DNA of 64,000 nt from contig OZ022246.1 in NCBI GenBank assembly GCA_963978895.1, forward strand, positions 19,370,955 to 19,434,954. The letters are read 5' to 3'. Shown here one piece after another: positions 36,283 to 47,309 of the stretch (positions within the stretch are counted from its first letter, which is position 1; the number at the start of each line of letters is the position of its first letter). The DNA comes from Erpobdella octoculata. Taxonomy: Eukaryota > Annelida > Clitellata > Hirudinida > Erpobdellidae. The notes below the pieces were generated by a model. It did no database searches. It worked only from the letters and a program-made list of their open reading frames with translations, and was not told the DNA's origin. Made by a program: the position numbers and the translations under genes.

Positions 36283-36660
36283 TTACACGCTTTCATTTAC
36301 CTCACACTGTATGTTGTATGTTGTATTCTCAGGTTTTTTAAATCGATTTTTCGACCATTTCTACACGTCCAATTAACTTGAAAATTTCAAATCACATGTA
36401 TTCTCGATGACAATACAATATTTTTATATTTTCATATAATACAAATATTTATTTAAACTATAATTAACTAAAATACGCCAATGCAATCAATAAGCAGGCT
36501 GTGAATTCGGGCCAACATAGCGGCGTTCTCTCTATCATTGTTAACGTTGCATGTGGATTCAGGCCTCACATAATGGCAATACCTCTATCATTGCTAACGT
36601 AGCATGCACCTTATACTTATACATACTTATATAACTATACTTATGCACATATAAAAGCAC
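36283..36660 (+). repeat. Dispersed repeat R2, copy 2
   Basis: High identity to 4,965-5,300 but with an internal duplication of the GAATTC.GGCC.ACATA.. GCG.T..CTCTATCATTG segment (36,507-36,600). Its right end abuts the target duplication of foldback family-2 copy B. Confidence 0.85.
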
Positions 36661-36700
36661 ATACAAACGCACATACACTACACACACACTGAAAAACGGG

Positions 36701-38327
36701 TATGCGGACTTTTCATCAAAGGACGATTCATCAAGGGACTGTTCATCAAGGACTATTCATCAAGGGACTATTCATTAAGAGACTATTCATCAAAAGACTA
36801 TTCATCAAGAGGACGGTTCATCATAAGGACTGTTCATCTAAAGACTATTCATCAAGAGGACTATTCATCAAATTTTGAAGCCACTCAGCAACCTTTATCA
36901 ATTTATACCCAAGATATTTTCAGCGTAAAGTAATTTGATGTATTTTTAAAAGACAGTTCTTCATCTTTAATAAAATAAATTTCAAACATATCAGTAATTT
37001 AAAAAAAAATAGTGATGGCAAACAGGGTTGTTAAGAGCGGTACTATTGGCTGACAACATCGTTGATGACAGCGCCGCAACATTTTTTAGCTGTTCTCAGC
37101 GCTATTCGCTACCGCAACTTTTATTAAAAAAAACAAAATAGGTCTTTTATATCAATTAAATGAGTTCCAATGTATTTAGTTTTTATTTGAAGTTTGCATG
37201 AAATCTGAGTCTGGTTAATTTATCGACGAGCGTAAGCATCTCTTTGAAATGACCTTTCCTGACCTCGCTAAAGCGAGCGTGTTTGTTTCTTTGAAGTGTG
37301 GCAGAAGTGGTAGACCGGGTGTTAGTGATGTTTTGAGGTGTATGGTATCTGGCTGTTTGAGTGTGTATATACCTACTGTTTGTACGAACAGTTGAAGGCA
37401 GTTTTTAAAAAATTTTATAAAAAAATAAAGTGGCGGTGGTGGCTAAGCGGTAAAGCGCTCGCCTGTCACCTTGTAGGTCGGTGGTTCGAATCTCACTGGC
37501 ATCACCATCGTAGCTGCCTTAAGAAAGGAGTTTACACGCATTGCTCAGGTTGAGTGTCTCGTGGGGTTAACAACTCCTTTCACTAACCTTAAAAACAAAA
37601 AAAACTGTTTTTCGTTTGTTTGATCTTATGATCTTGACGTTATTTCTTGTCTAGTTGTTTTATTTACTGTATGTGACGAATAAAATTGTCGTATATTACA
37701 ACCATCTCTTCTACAAACTTGCTGATTGCTCGAGGCAAAAGTGTCTTTGAAGCGTGGCCCCTTGGTGTTAAACGACCGATGCCAGATTTGACATAGCGGG
37801 CATGGGTGATGCTTTGACGTGTTTGTGGCCTTTGGTAAATGTGTACATATATGGTTTACGAAAACAGTCGAATTTAGTTTTTCTGGTGCTGTGACCGGGA
37901 GCGGAAGACAAGCGAGAATAGAGAGTGACCGGGAGCGTGAGAGCAAGCGGGGAAGGAAACGGGAGCGAGAGAGAAAAAGGACCGAAAAACCTCTAAAAAC
38001 CCCGGGCAGCGCAAGGTACCTCGCTAGTTCTATTATAAAGAATAAAGTATTTGGATGCAAGCAGAGTAGCACTGTAAACTTGATATAGATTACCCTACAT
38101 TTTGGCAACATATTTTGGTTGAAAATAACATCTTAAACAATTTTATAAATTTTTTGATGAATATGTCCGCTGGATGAATAGACATTAGATGAACAGTCCT
38201 TATGATGAACCTTCCTCTTGATGAATAGTCCTTTGGTGAATAGTCCTTTGATGAATAGTCCCTTGATGAATAGTCCTTGATGAACAGTCCTTTGATGAAC
38301 CGTCCTTTGATGAACAGTCCTAGAATC
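36701..38327. mobile_element. Foldback-type element, family 2, copy B
   Basis: It has the same termini as copy A (GGTATGCGGACTTTTC and CAGTCCTAGAATC) and the same inverted GGACTATTCATCAAG arrays (36,716-36,870 and 38,150-38,320). It is flanked by GAAAAACG at 36,693-36,700 and 38,328-38,335. It is longer than copy A mainly because a tRNA-derived SINE-like sequence sits in its interior. Confidence 0.87.
37431..37603 (+). mobile_element. tRNA-derived SINE-like insertion
   Basis: GGCTAAGCGGTA (A box, 37,441-37,452) and GGTTCGAATCT (B box, 37,483-37,493) are spaced as in a tRNA gene. A GGTGGTG...CATCACC pairing could form an acceptor stem, but the T stem is poor, so it is not a working tRNA. An unrelated body of about 90 bp and an A-rich end (TTAAAAACAAAAAAAACTG) follow. 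Copy A lacks this segment. Confidence 0.7.
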
Positions 38328-38335
38328 GAAAAACG

Positions 38336-39170
38336 TTCAACTGAAGCAGGTGACATGGGCGGAGTCAACCTACATTAATAGCCATGAAAGCTGCATGATA
38401 GACGTGTGGTTTATCTTTATAATTAGACGGACTCAAACAAATTTAGTTAACAAGAAGATTTGAACAAAGACTTTTTACGTAAATTTGCAAAGACAACGTT
38501 AACAAAAATTATAAAATAATATTACCAAAAAAGATACTTTTTTAAAAACACGCTTTTATTTATGTGTGGAAAGTGCACTAAAAAGTATAAAATATTTTTT
38601 TTCCTTTCTTTCTATATGCCATCAAATAATTTTTGACTGAAAATAAAAGCGTGGGACGCTCATCATAATCCATGGATATATACAACAATGACTGTCTGTA
38701 TGTTTATTTGTTCAATTATTTGTTTGTTTGTTAGTTTTTTTATTTTATATACAATCTAAATATGCATTAAACTTTAAACTTTAAACATTGCACCAAAATT
38801 AAAGCAATGAAGCCTTAATAAGGCTGCCTTAATAAGGCTGCCTTATATGTTAATGCAAGTCATTTCACTCAACTTTACAGAGTGTGTACAGGTCTGATTT
38901 TAGCTTGAATATTATCAAACAAAGTGCAGTCGTTAAATTCGGATTTTGAAAACAAAAATTATATAGATACACTCTTAATTGGTAAAACCAAAATCAAAGC
39001 GAAACGTTTAACAAACGTCAGAAAACTTTGTATGTTGTCAACACAATACTGTTAGCTATGACCGCATACAAATTAAGAATACCATATAGATTTGCAGTCT
39101 CCTAATAAAATGTGTCATTTTTGTTCAGAAAGGTTTTCAAAAAAAAATTATTTTGTTAATAAGACATTTG
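38336..39170. other. No supported gene
   Basis: AT-rich. AACACGCTTTTATTTATGTG near 38,550 and AATAAAAGCGTGGGACGC near 38,643 resemble the edge of R2-type elements. Confidence 0.35.
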
Positions 39171-39206
39171 AATTTATATTTGATATCAACGTTTTTTTAA
39201 CCAAGA

Positions 39207-39477
39207 GGTTGATCCACTTATTCAGATGCCCCTGGAATGTAGTCCGACACCTTCAGGTTCCATTCAAGCCCGCATCAACTGTTATTGCTCCGTCCTTGAT
39301 ATTGTGTATCCTCTTGAAAATACTGATTTGCCCGCTCAGATTACAGTTTTTTCTGTTGAATTTGATGGCAATGTGGCCCACGATTTGATTGATAATACTG
39401 AAACAGAAAGTGGTGTTGTTGAACGCAAGACTGACTATAAGGGTGAAGGTGATAGTGATGGCGGTGGATATATTTAA
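39207..39477 (+). CDS. Possible terminal exon, product unknown
   Basis: A T-rich tract and AACCAAG (possible acceptor, 39,200-39,206) lead into an open frame. It has EVDPLIQMPLECSPTPSGS, INCYCSVLDIVYPLENTDLP and VFSVEFDGNVAHDL, and ends ERKTDYKGEGDSDGGGYI at a stop at 39,475-39,477. Mixed codon use (GCC, CGC, CTG, GTC) unlike the surrounding AT-rich DNA supports real coding. No partner exon was found, and the family is not recognised. A retroelement C-terminus is possible. Confidence 0.45.
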
Positions 39478-40576
39478 CCATATATTTTACATAATTATTG
39501 TTTTAAAATAATTAAATAGCACCCCCGTTGTTTACCAAAAAATCAACCGTTAATCTTCCAGAAGTAGTTTCTCATTACATCTATGTATATTGTTTTCATA
39601 ATAACTCAAAGTTTCTATTAAAAAACGTAAGTATGATTCACACTAAAAAACGTTTTAAAGAAAAAAATTATTTTTTACAATTGAGAAAATTTTTTTTTTG
39701 AATTGCAACTACAATCACATAAATTAAATTAAAACTGACACTTTTAGACAACGTAAACAACAAATAATAAAAGTTACATAACACTGCCATGTTTTAAACT
39801 ATTTTGTAGACCGCATGTTTGCGCTCCCCCACTTCAGAAATTTCGGCACTTTTTAGCGTTTTCAAGAGGGTATATAGGTCAAAAAGAAATTGCTGGGAAT
39901 AAAATAAACAGTTCTGAGAACAAATTCAATTTTTTGTCTGTTTTTTTAATTTAATAAGCACATTTTCTAATTATATTGTTATAATAATTTAATAACTTTA
40001 ATGATTATTTGTTAAACGTGTCTTTTTATTTTCATCTGAAAATCTCAACGACGATAAAATTGGTAATAAACATGACCACAGGGGTCACAAGAAAATAAAA
40101 CTATTGTGCATAAAACGAAATGCTGCAAATTACAAAATAACGAAAAATTAAAGATATGTAAAACATTTTTTTTAAATTTACTTAGTTTTAAGTACACTAA
40201 AAAGTAGGACATTTATTTTTTTTAATAAACTCTGTGCGTCATAGAAACATATTAAATGAAACTTTCTTCGTCTTCTCTCACTAGCAATATGACACTCACT
40301 GTTTTTCGTCGTAGACTGATATTTTATTCGGAATTCAACGGACATGCAAAGTAAAAGAAAAGAGATTCTGTTTAATGTGGAAAATTGATTAAAACAATAA
40401 AAGAACAGATAAAACTTAAGTGACAATTAGCGATCTTAAAACTACTAAAAATCAAAAAACTCAGATTGATTTTTTAAGCGAAACTGGTACTCGATTATTC
40501 GATTTTGTTGGACATGAAGAATGGTGGAGGTATACTTCTGAATCCACAAAAACAAAAAATATGTAAAAATCCCACT
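39478..40576. other. No supported gene
   Basis: AT-rich. A minus-strand frame at 40,178-40,426 has no recognisable product. Confidence 0.35.
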
Positions 40577-40584
40577 GCACGTTT

Positions 40585-40589
<5 letters not shown>

Positions 40590-40632
<43 letters not shown>

Positions 40633-40789
40633 GTTTATAGTCCTTTACACCAGGTGTTTTAAGACTGTATGGCTGTATGTAGGGAGCACTTATGTACTAC
40701 CTGTCGTGGATCAGAATATGATCCTTTTTACTTTTCCCTCCTCCTTTCTCCAGGCTTGGGACTGGCTCGCAATTAGCGAGGCGGAGTTT
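40590..40789 (-). mobile_element. SINE-like retroposon S1, copy 2 (best preserved)
   Basis: Poly-T of about 40 nt on the plus strand (tail on minus), then 160 bp of body ending ATTAGCGAGGCGGAGTT. The target duplication GCACGTTTCCTTT is present at 40,577-40,589 and 40,790-40,802. The long unbroken tail points to a young insertion. Confidence 0.87.
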
Positions 40790-40802
40790 GCACGTTTCCT
40801 TT

Positions 40803-41605
40803 GAACAAACATCATTTATGTATCAGTAGTTTGTAATTCGGAGGTGTCTTTTTACGGTCAAACGTAGATAATGTCGTTCGTGCAACTTTGCAAGTTTAAT
40901 AAATTGACTGTTAAATTGTTTCAATGCTCCGTTTTGCGTATTTTTTTTAAAATTTTCCAACTGACGTTCATCAATATTTTATTTTCAAATCATATAGCTG
41001 ATAATGTAAAAAATATTTTTCTATTTTTTTTCATTTTTTAACTTTCAACTTAAATAAAATTATTAAAACTACTTTAGAACTAAAACAAATAATTAGATTT
41101 TTAAACTGGGTAAATAACCTGATTACACTAATACAATCCGCAGCTTGTAAGCACTTTATAAAATGAGATAAGTTGAATAGTTTAGTAATCTAACAAATTA
41201 GTTAATAAATTCAAGTACTTTGGTTAAAAGCACGTTTTAATCGATGATACGCAAACATTAGGATTTTAGTATGTCTAAATAACACTGAAACGATAATTGC
41301 AGAAATTTCAACGCATTCACCATTATCATTATTATCAACACCACCATAAATTGAGTCATTATAATAGTAAATTATCGTAATCATCATCATTACGGCACGA
41401 AATTATTACATAATGAAACTTTTGTTTGTACGATTGTATAATTTTTAGTTAAATCTTAAGGCCGTTGGTTGAATATTTTCTTACTACAATATTTTAGCAT
41501 TTTATTAATAAAAACAAAGAAAGCATTGAAAAAGAGTAAAATAAAAATTAAAACAGAGTAATCTAATTCAAAGATTGAAAAATGTTAAAAAAGGAAAACC
41601 GAGAA
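40803..41605. other. No supported gene
   Basis: AT-rich. GTTTGTAATTCGGAGGTGTC at 40,829-40,848 is a weak remnant of the dispersed motif. Confidence 0.35.
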
Positions 41606-41611
41606 AATAGA

Positions 41612-41839
41612 ATAAAAAACGCTGTGCAAGCGGATTTGTACGTACCGTCTTCGCTACTTTTCAACAAAGCGGACTGGGTCATCATACAAGTAAACTTTAT
41701 ATCCCACTAAAAGACTCGCAGATACTAATGGGAAATCTATGCCCAACTGCATTGAAAACTATCAGACGTGATGTGTGGCAAAAATATCCACATCTAAACC
41801 TCTGCGTACCTGGGCACACATATAGGAGCCTGGTTTAAA
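41612..41839 (+). CDS. ATG-less open frame, possible exon or transposon fragment
   Basis: From a TAG at 41,609-41,611 an open frame of 75 codons runs to TAA at 41,837-41,839. Parts of it read FVRTVFATFQQSGLGHHTSK, LYIPLKDSQILMGNLCPTAL and KTIRRDVWQKYPHLNLCVPG. Composition is that of a globular protein, and it is G+C-richer than its flanks. It lacks a start codon and clear splice sites, and I do not recognise the family. Confidence 0.35.
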
Positions 41840-42049
41840 ATAATTAATTAAATTGACAGCAAAAATACAGTTTCTATAATTTGGTAATTTGTTTTCAAAC
41901 ATCGTTATAGATCTCTATGCAAATTTCGATAGAAACAAAAAATATATTTTCACTACAGCAATATTGAACTTGCCATGTGGCTCCAAAAATGACCAATCAA
42001 CTGTCTTGCTCATTTTAAATCACGAAGGCGTCACCAGCATCTGCAGGTT

Positions 42050-42800
42050 GTGCATATAAAATGCTGCTTATGTTTTCAAACACTGAAGTGACAGAAAATG
42101 AAATATAATGCCACGTTAAATATTTTCAAATTTATGTGATGTGTGTCTGATCGTTCCACACCGACCTTTCCCGGTTGCTTTTAAACTTTGGGAATAAATT
42201 GATGGCAATGGTAATAATTATTGTAAAGTTGACGATTATGTTGATATCATTACTATAGGTTGCTAATGATATAGTAATACAACATTCCTGCAATCTGAGA
42301 TATTAACGAATCGCCGCTAGTAAACCCTTGTTTGAGCACGCTTTTATTCGTTCGCATTGCTTTCGTCGGAGGTGTTTTTTGTTTCTTTTTTTTTAAATTC
42401 ATTGTTAGATTGAAAGCACCCTGAAATGTAATTATAAAATTTGTCAATGGACAGCAAAAGACATACCAGTCATAAAAGAACATCGCACATAACTGTTAAG
42501 TGTTTGAATTACAAAGATAGTTATTATTATTATAATGATGATGATGATGACGAAGACGACTACGACGACGATGATGATGATGATGATAGTACCTGAAAGA
42601 TCGCATTTTATGCAAACAAAACAATTTGATGTTGATTATTATCATTAACACGACAGTATGTGAATTGTTTTCATGCAATTGTGCCTATAAATTGCTGCTT
42701 ATGTCTTTGAACCCAGAAGTGACTGTAAATTAGATTTGTGGCTTAGTCATTACTAACGCCACGTTGAACATTGTCAAATTTATTAATATTCAGTTCCACA
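42050..42800. repeat. Local diverged duplication around a (GAT)n patch
   Basis: GTGCATATAAAATGCTGCTT..., with ACTGAAGTGACAG and GCCACGTTAAATATT at 42,050-42,125, recurs at 42,680-42,780 (GTGCCTATAAATTGCTGCTT, CAGAAGTGACTG, GCCACGTTGAACATT). Between them lies ATGATGATGATGACGAAGAC at about 42,535-42,590. Confidence 0.55.
42330..42382 (+). repeat. Dispersed motif, copy 8
   Basis: TTTGAGCACGCTTTTATTCG, TTCGCATTGCTTTCGTCGGAGGTGTTTTTT. (GATGAT) and (GACGAC) repeats follow at 42,535-42,590. Confidence 0.7.
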
Positions 42801-43169
42801 TATGAAAATAACAAAATAATCATTTAAAAAAACCAGCCAAAACTCACTGAAAATTTAATAAAATAAGAAAGTTGTTGCTGCATTTCTACGTCATAGTCAC
42901 AACATTTCATGTCCATAAATGGTATTTTTGTACCATTTTGATTGAGTCTTTAACTTTGTCGCAATTATCATCATCATTAGCGCCATTGTCAAGGTATTTC
43001 ATTTAATATAGCACATTATTTTTTATCGTAATATGACCACAACAATATAACAAGTAAAGATGAAAAACAAATTTTTAAAAAATGCTTTTATTTGCCGCTT
43101 TATCTGAGTCAACGAACTAAAATTTTGGAATCTAAAACAACCGTCACGCTCAATCTTGTACAAAAATCT

Positions 43170-43399
43170 TAAGAAAACAAACGTTCAGTTCATATAAATG
43201 ATTTCAAGTGCGAGGCGCGGGCGAAACCGTTATAGTTGAACCCGACACCAAAGCTGGGAGGAATATTGCGATTTCTCAGAAACTTCATTAGCCAGCGACC
43301 TGAGATTTTACAGGTGCAGGAGAGTCAATACGACCTACTTCTATTGTTGACCGGAAGTCTGTGCGACCACGCCCACTTCCGTTTTTGGGCTATAATTGC
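43170..43399 (+). other. GC-richer flank at a foldback target
   Basis: Sequence with CpG (GTGCGAGGCGCGGGCGAAACC) left of the foldback insertion. It continues at 44,679 (GTCGACGTCGAATATTTCCG, GAACCACGTG). It may be a promoter or an older element. A short frame at 43,236-43,445 runs into the insertion and is not a convincing gene. Confidence 0.3.
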
Positions 43400-44668
43400 T
43401 GGTTATTGTAAGGTTTATCGACAGTTGACAGTTAATCGACCTTAATTGGAAAGTCAACTAACCTGCGAAGGAGTCGATTATCCTGCGACTAGGAGTCGAT
43501 TATCCTGCGACTAGGAGTCGATTATCCTGCGACTAGGAGTCGATTATCCTGCAACTAGGAGTCGATTATCCTGCGACTAGGAGTCGATTATCCTGCAACT
43601 AGGAGTCGATTATCCTGCGACTAGGCGTCGCCCGGGTACTTTTTGGTTTTTTTATGTATACATTTATGCAAATAGCCTGGTCAGTTTAGAATTAAAATTA
43701 AAAACACACACGTTGCCTGGCCATTTTAGTATCAGTTGAAATGATGCAATTGAGATTATTTTTTAAATATTTATTGACATCACATTGAATGTTATTGTTG
43801 ACCGTAATGGATGGTCAACCTAATAAATTAAATGAATAAAAAGTTACGTTCACTAAACCTCTGTGTAATAAAATAAAATTAGTTAAAACAAAAATATTCA
43901 ATCTCACGTAGGCACTCTAATGTAATGCCTTTCAATTGTGAATAAATAGATAATGCATAAAAACAAATGTATTTTAAATATATGTCAAACATGAAAAAAA
44001 ATTAACCAAGTCTAGTAAAACGCAAACAAGCCAACAAACTAAGACGTTTATTGAAATGTTGTCCGATGTTCTTCTGGACATTCTGGGACCGGTCGATGGA
44101 ACATACCCACCAATGCCTATCAGCTAGTGAAAGTTACAGCATAAAAAAAACAAAGAAAAGTACTACAGTTAATAGTAGCCTATGCACTATGAATATTCAG
44201 TTGTTAATCAATATGAATAATTATAGAGCGCCTCCGGTCATTTCCTTTGTGTGCCTTGTGGGCATCTGCAGAAACTTACCTACGGTCATCTAGCATGTAA
44301 CTCTAGCAACAGAATTATTAATTAATAAAAAATTACCAACTTTGAATTAAAAATTTAGAAATTGTTTAAATTAATTTACGATGATAATACTGCAATTATG
44401 CTGTACTTAGCATACAGTCTATATAAAAACACCACCAAGTGAATAAGCAGCCATCTTTAAATAGACTAGAGACAATGGTAACTTCGGTTAATATACCTAT
44501 ATCGACCCATGCGGATGCGTTTTGTTGTCATGCACACACAAAGCGTGCGCTGGTTAATCGACTTGCGGGATAATCGACTTCTTCGCAGGATAATCGACTC
44601 CTTCGCAGGTTAATCGACTTTTCAGTTTAAGTCGATTAACTGTCAACTGTCGATAAAAACACAGTTCC
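43400..44668. mobile_element. Foldback-type element, family 1, copy A
   Basis: The left end TGGTTATTGTAAGGTTTATC leads to CAGTTGACAGTTAATCGAC and an array of eight 22-bp units (GTCGATTATCCTGCGACTAGGA, 43,465-43,626). The right side carries three inverted units (AATCGACTCCTTCGCAGG, 44,560-44,620) and the inverted terminal sequence GTCGATTAACTGTCAACTGTCGATAAA. The perfect 10-mer CTATAATTGC lies at 43,390-43,399 and 44,669-44,678. The 0.9-kb interior encodes nothing that I recognise. Confidence 0.87.
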
Positions 44669-44678
44669 CTATAATTGC

Positions 44679-44948
44679 TTGCGAGTCGACGTCGAATATT
44701 TCCGGAACCACGTGAGAAATAGCCTAACTCGACCCACTCATCCTGTCTTATTAGTGGACAAGCTAATATGCTTGTCCTCTAAGCGGGAAGAAATTCCATT
44801 TGGACGAAACTTTTAGGCACTTTGCCTTTCCTGTGCATCTGTATTCTTTTCTCCATTTGACACTTCGATTTTTGTCTGTATAAATTTCTTTCCGTTTGAG
44901 TTTCATTGTTTGCATTTGTGCTCAATAAAAACGCAGCCTACAACAAAC
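44679..44948. other. Non-coding stretch with TATA and poly(A)-signal words
   Basis: CTGTATAAATTTC near 44,877 and CTCAATAAAAACGC near 44,920 resemble LTR promoter and poly(A) signals, and TGTC...ACAACA could be LTR ends. No duplicate or flanking repeat confirms this. Confidence 0.2.
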
Positions 44949-44949
44949 G

Positions 44950-45205
44950 TGTGTGTGTGGTTTGATTAACGTCTGTATCTGTCAAATAGACAATTTAGAC
45001 GGTATGTATGTTTGAGTGTTTGATGACGTGTTTATGTTCGCTTTGAGGCAGGGGGGCCACCTAAAGCACAAGGCTTTCGTGGGCACATGGCTCGACTCAC
45101 TCCAGCCCGCCAACTAATAAGTGCAATAAGTTGGACAAGGACCAGCAAATCGACCTCCCCATGCAGCTAGCAATTTAACCGGCCTCGGATGATCCTCATA
45201 GTAGA
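44950..45205 (+). repeat. Dispersed repeat R3, copy 2
   Basis: GTGTGTGGTTTGATTAACGT, CTGTATCTGTC, GACAATTTAGACGGTATGTA, GGCTTTCGTGGGCACATGGC, CCTCGGATGATCCTCAT. Confidence 0.85.
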
Positions 45206-45224
45206 CCCCTCAGCCGCCTTAGTA

Positions 45225-45350
45225 ACCGTTTCACGACCGGCTTAGCACGTTTTGCGGCCTAATTTACGGCAAGCCGAGATTTTTGAGGCCGGCGGCGGCC
45301 AATCGTTTTTGTGGCCGGCGGGGGCTTAATTCTCGGCTTATATGTAAATT
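45225..45350. other. GC-rich CCGGC patch
   Basis: GAGGCCGGCGGCGGCC, TGTGGCCGGCGGGGGC and CGGCTTA.. words repeat within about 120 bp. It looks like a short imported or decayed element. No frame is seen. Confidence 0.4.
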
Positions 45351-45721
45351 TACCACTTGGCAATCAGAAGTTTCAAATCGCAAAATTGTTAAAATTTTAG
45401 ATGCCCTAAACAAAACTTTAAATCGCTAATTTTCCTAAAGTGTTTCAATATCACCCATCATTAGTAGTGATTTCAACTCAATAAAATTATAAATCACACC
45501 CCTGTCCACTATTTTTTTCAAAAATTTGTCCAACTAATGCCAACTGGCAAATATTTTAATTCTAAATCATATATACTCATGTCCTTGAATAAAATATCAG
45601 TTTTTCAAAAAACTAAAGCACTGAACAAAGTTTCAAAGTCAAATCTTTTTTAGTTTTTTATAGTTTATATTCCAAAAATTTAATGTAGATGTTCACAGTT
45701 CAAAATCTGGTTTATATATGT

Positions 45722-45808
45722 TACTAGGAATCGAACCCACGTGTCTACGGCAACACCGCCTCGCCTAAACGCAAACGCTCTTACCAACTGAGCCACCGAC
45801 CATCACCA
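45722..45808 (-). mobile_element. tRNA-derived SINE head
   Basis: On the minus strand, TGGCTCAGTTGGTA (A box, 45,782-45,795) and GGTTCGATTCC (B box, 45,727-45,737), with ACACGTGGGTTCGA in the T-arm region. A long variable part between them (GGCGAGGCGGTGTTGCC) does not fold as a canonical tRNA. A fragment with the same B-box end recurs at 46,024-46,060. Confidence 0.6.
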
Positions 45809-46023
45809 AAAAATGATGGCTAGAAGTCTTAGTCTTTCGGAGCTACTTAACATTAGACTACGACTACTTAACATTAGACTACGACTATGATAGGCTCGAC
45901 TCGACAGCTAGACTGCTGCCAGATAGGTAATTATATGCGAAGTGAAACACTGCGTTGAAATGTTTCAAGAGCCTACAAATAGGATGACTAACTGTCACCA
46001 CAAGTAACGCAATTATTTATAAG

Positions 46024-46085
46024 ACTCTACTAGGAATCGAACCCACGTGTCTACGGCAACACGTATATATATATATATATAAATA
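46024..46085 (-). repeat. SINE B-box fragment plus (AT)n
   Basis: ACTAGGAATCGAACCCACGT, GTCTACGGCAACACG repeats the 45,722-45,756 segment and runs directly into (AT)n at 46,062-46,082. Confidence 0.65.
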
Positions 46086-46200
46086 TGGATCTAAAGTGAA
46101 CGTATACTTTGAAAACTTATCACGATGGCTTATGCTATACTTTGCCTAAACTGCTGTGGCGCCTCCCATATCTAAGACACAACCGTACCGCGAGGCAGCG

Positions 46201-46249
46201 GGTTCTAAAATGATTTTATTCTTTTGTTACGCAAAAGTCAGAGGTGTTT
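46201..46249 (+). repeat. Dispersed motif, copy 9, interrupted by S1
   Basis: GATTTTATTCTTTTGTTACG, CAAAAGTCAGAGGTGTTT. The S1 retroposon inserted inside this motif and duplicated TCAGAGGTGTTT, which therefore appears again at 46,360-46,371. Confidence 0.7.
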
Positions 46250-46359
46250 TTTTTTTATAATAGCTTATAGTCTTTTACAACAGGTGTTTTAAAACTCTAA
46301 TGACTGTATGTAGAAAGCACTTAAGTATTTCCTGTCGTGGATCAGAATTTGCACCTTAT
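46250..46359 (-). mobile_element. SINE-like retroposon S1, copy 3 (5'-truncated)
   Basis: A poly-T start, then ATAGCTTATAGTCTTTTACA and CCTGTCGTGGATCAGAATTT. The part beyond is missing. The target duplication is TCAGAGGTGTTT at 46,238-46,249 and 46,360-46,371. Confidence 0.8.
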
Positions 46360-46670
46360 TCAGAGGTGTTTATATAATGTTGTTTAAATTGGACTTTTTG
46401 AAATAATTCTACGCCTTCGGTAAAATTCATTGTGTTGAAAAACTTGTCTTTATTTACTTTATATAAATTTTTATCTCAAAAATCCTTGGAGTGGCAACCG
46501 TTGCTTGCTTTTCTATTAACTGGGAAGGGGATGGATAGTTTGGAAGTACATTTTTTAAAACTTCGGTTTTATTTAGTTTACTAAACAACACTTTTTTAAA
46601 TCAATGGGGGCAACCCTGCAACTCACTACGCGAGTAGTAATTTACCTTGAGAATCGCGGCACTCCACCGT

Positions 46671-46725
46671 TTGTTTCAACTTTCTTCATTTCTTTTGCAT
46701 TACGCTAGTCGGAGTAGTTTCTTCT
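46671..46725 (+). repeat. Dispersed motif, copy 10
   Basis: GTTTCAACTTTCTTCATTTC, TTTTGCATTACGCTAGTCGGAGTAGTTTC, preceded by CGCGGCACTCCACCG. Confidence 0.7.
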
Positions 46726-46920
46726 ATGAAACTGAAACTTCATTGCTCTATCCTTGGGCGTACAAAAACTAATTAAAGTAGAGAAGGGCTGGAATAATTA
46801 TTGCCCAAATGCCTGGTAGTTAGATGAATAACTATTTTCATGACTATTTAAAAAAACTTACAATCCAGTAATAACATTTAACGATATTGTGAAACTAATT
46901 AGCGCCGCATGCTCCCAACT

Positions 46921-46972
46921 GCTACAACTTACCCTTAATCTTTTGCACTTTGACAATCAATGGTGTTTCTTT
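46921..46972 (+). repeat. Dispersed motif, copy 11
   Basis: CTACAACTTACCCTTAATC, TTTTGCACTTTGACAATCAATGGTGTTTCTTTGCA. It opens paralogous block B, as copy 4 opens block A. Confidence 0.65.
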
Positions 46973-47309
46973 GCATTTTTTGAAACTCTGAAACAGTGAT
47001 ACAGTTTTGAATTTTTTAATCATTATCAAATTTAGTTTAAAAATTTTGTGATTAAGTGGTCGCTTTTAACATTTATGCATAAACAGAATTTGGTTAGTAC
47101 CACCGTCACCATTACAAACGTGTAATAAATGTAATATTGATTTTTATTTTGTTTTGAAGCAAATATTAAAATAAATAAAAACGCGTTTGATGTGCTGATG
47201 GCATAAAGGTAAAGCGTTCGCCTTTAAATTAAACTTGTCTTGATAAGGCGTGTGTACAATATTATTTTAAAATATAGTTATTGTCCCATTAACTGACTCA
47301 AATTGTCGG

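Noticed and set aside
37431..37509. Functional tRNA gene
   Set aside because: A and B boxes and an acceptor-like pairing exist, but the T stem mispairs and a SINE-like body follows.
43236..43445. Small gene (69 codons)
   Set aside because: The frame runs into the foldback insertion and shows no exon or protein signature.
44738..44948. Solo LTR
   Set aside because: TATAAAT and AATAAA words and TG...CA ends are suggestive, but there is no flanking duplication and no second copy.
45722..45808. Functional tRNA gene on the minus strand
   Set aside because: Good A and B boxes, but no proper cloverleaf in between, and the B-box end recurs as a fragment nearby.
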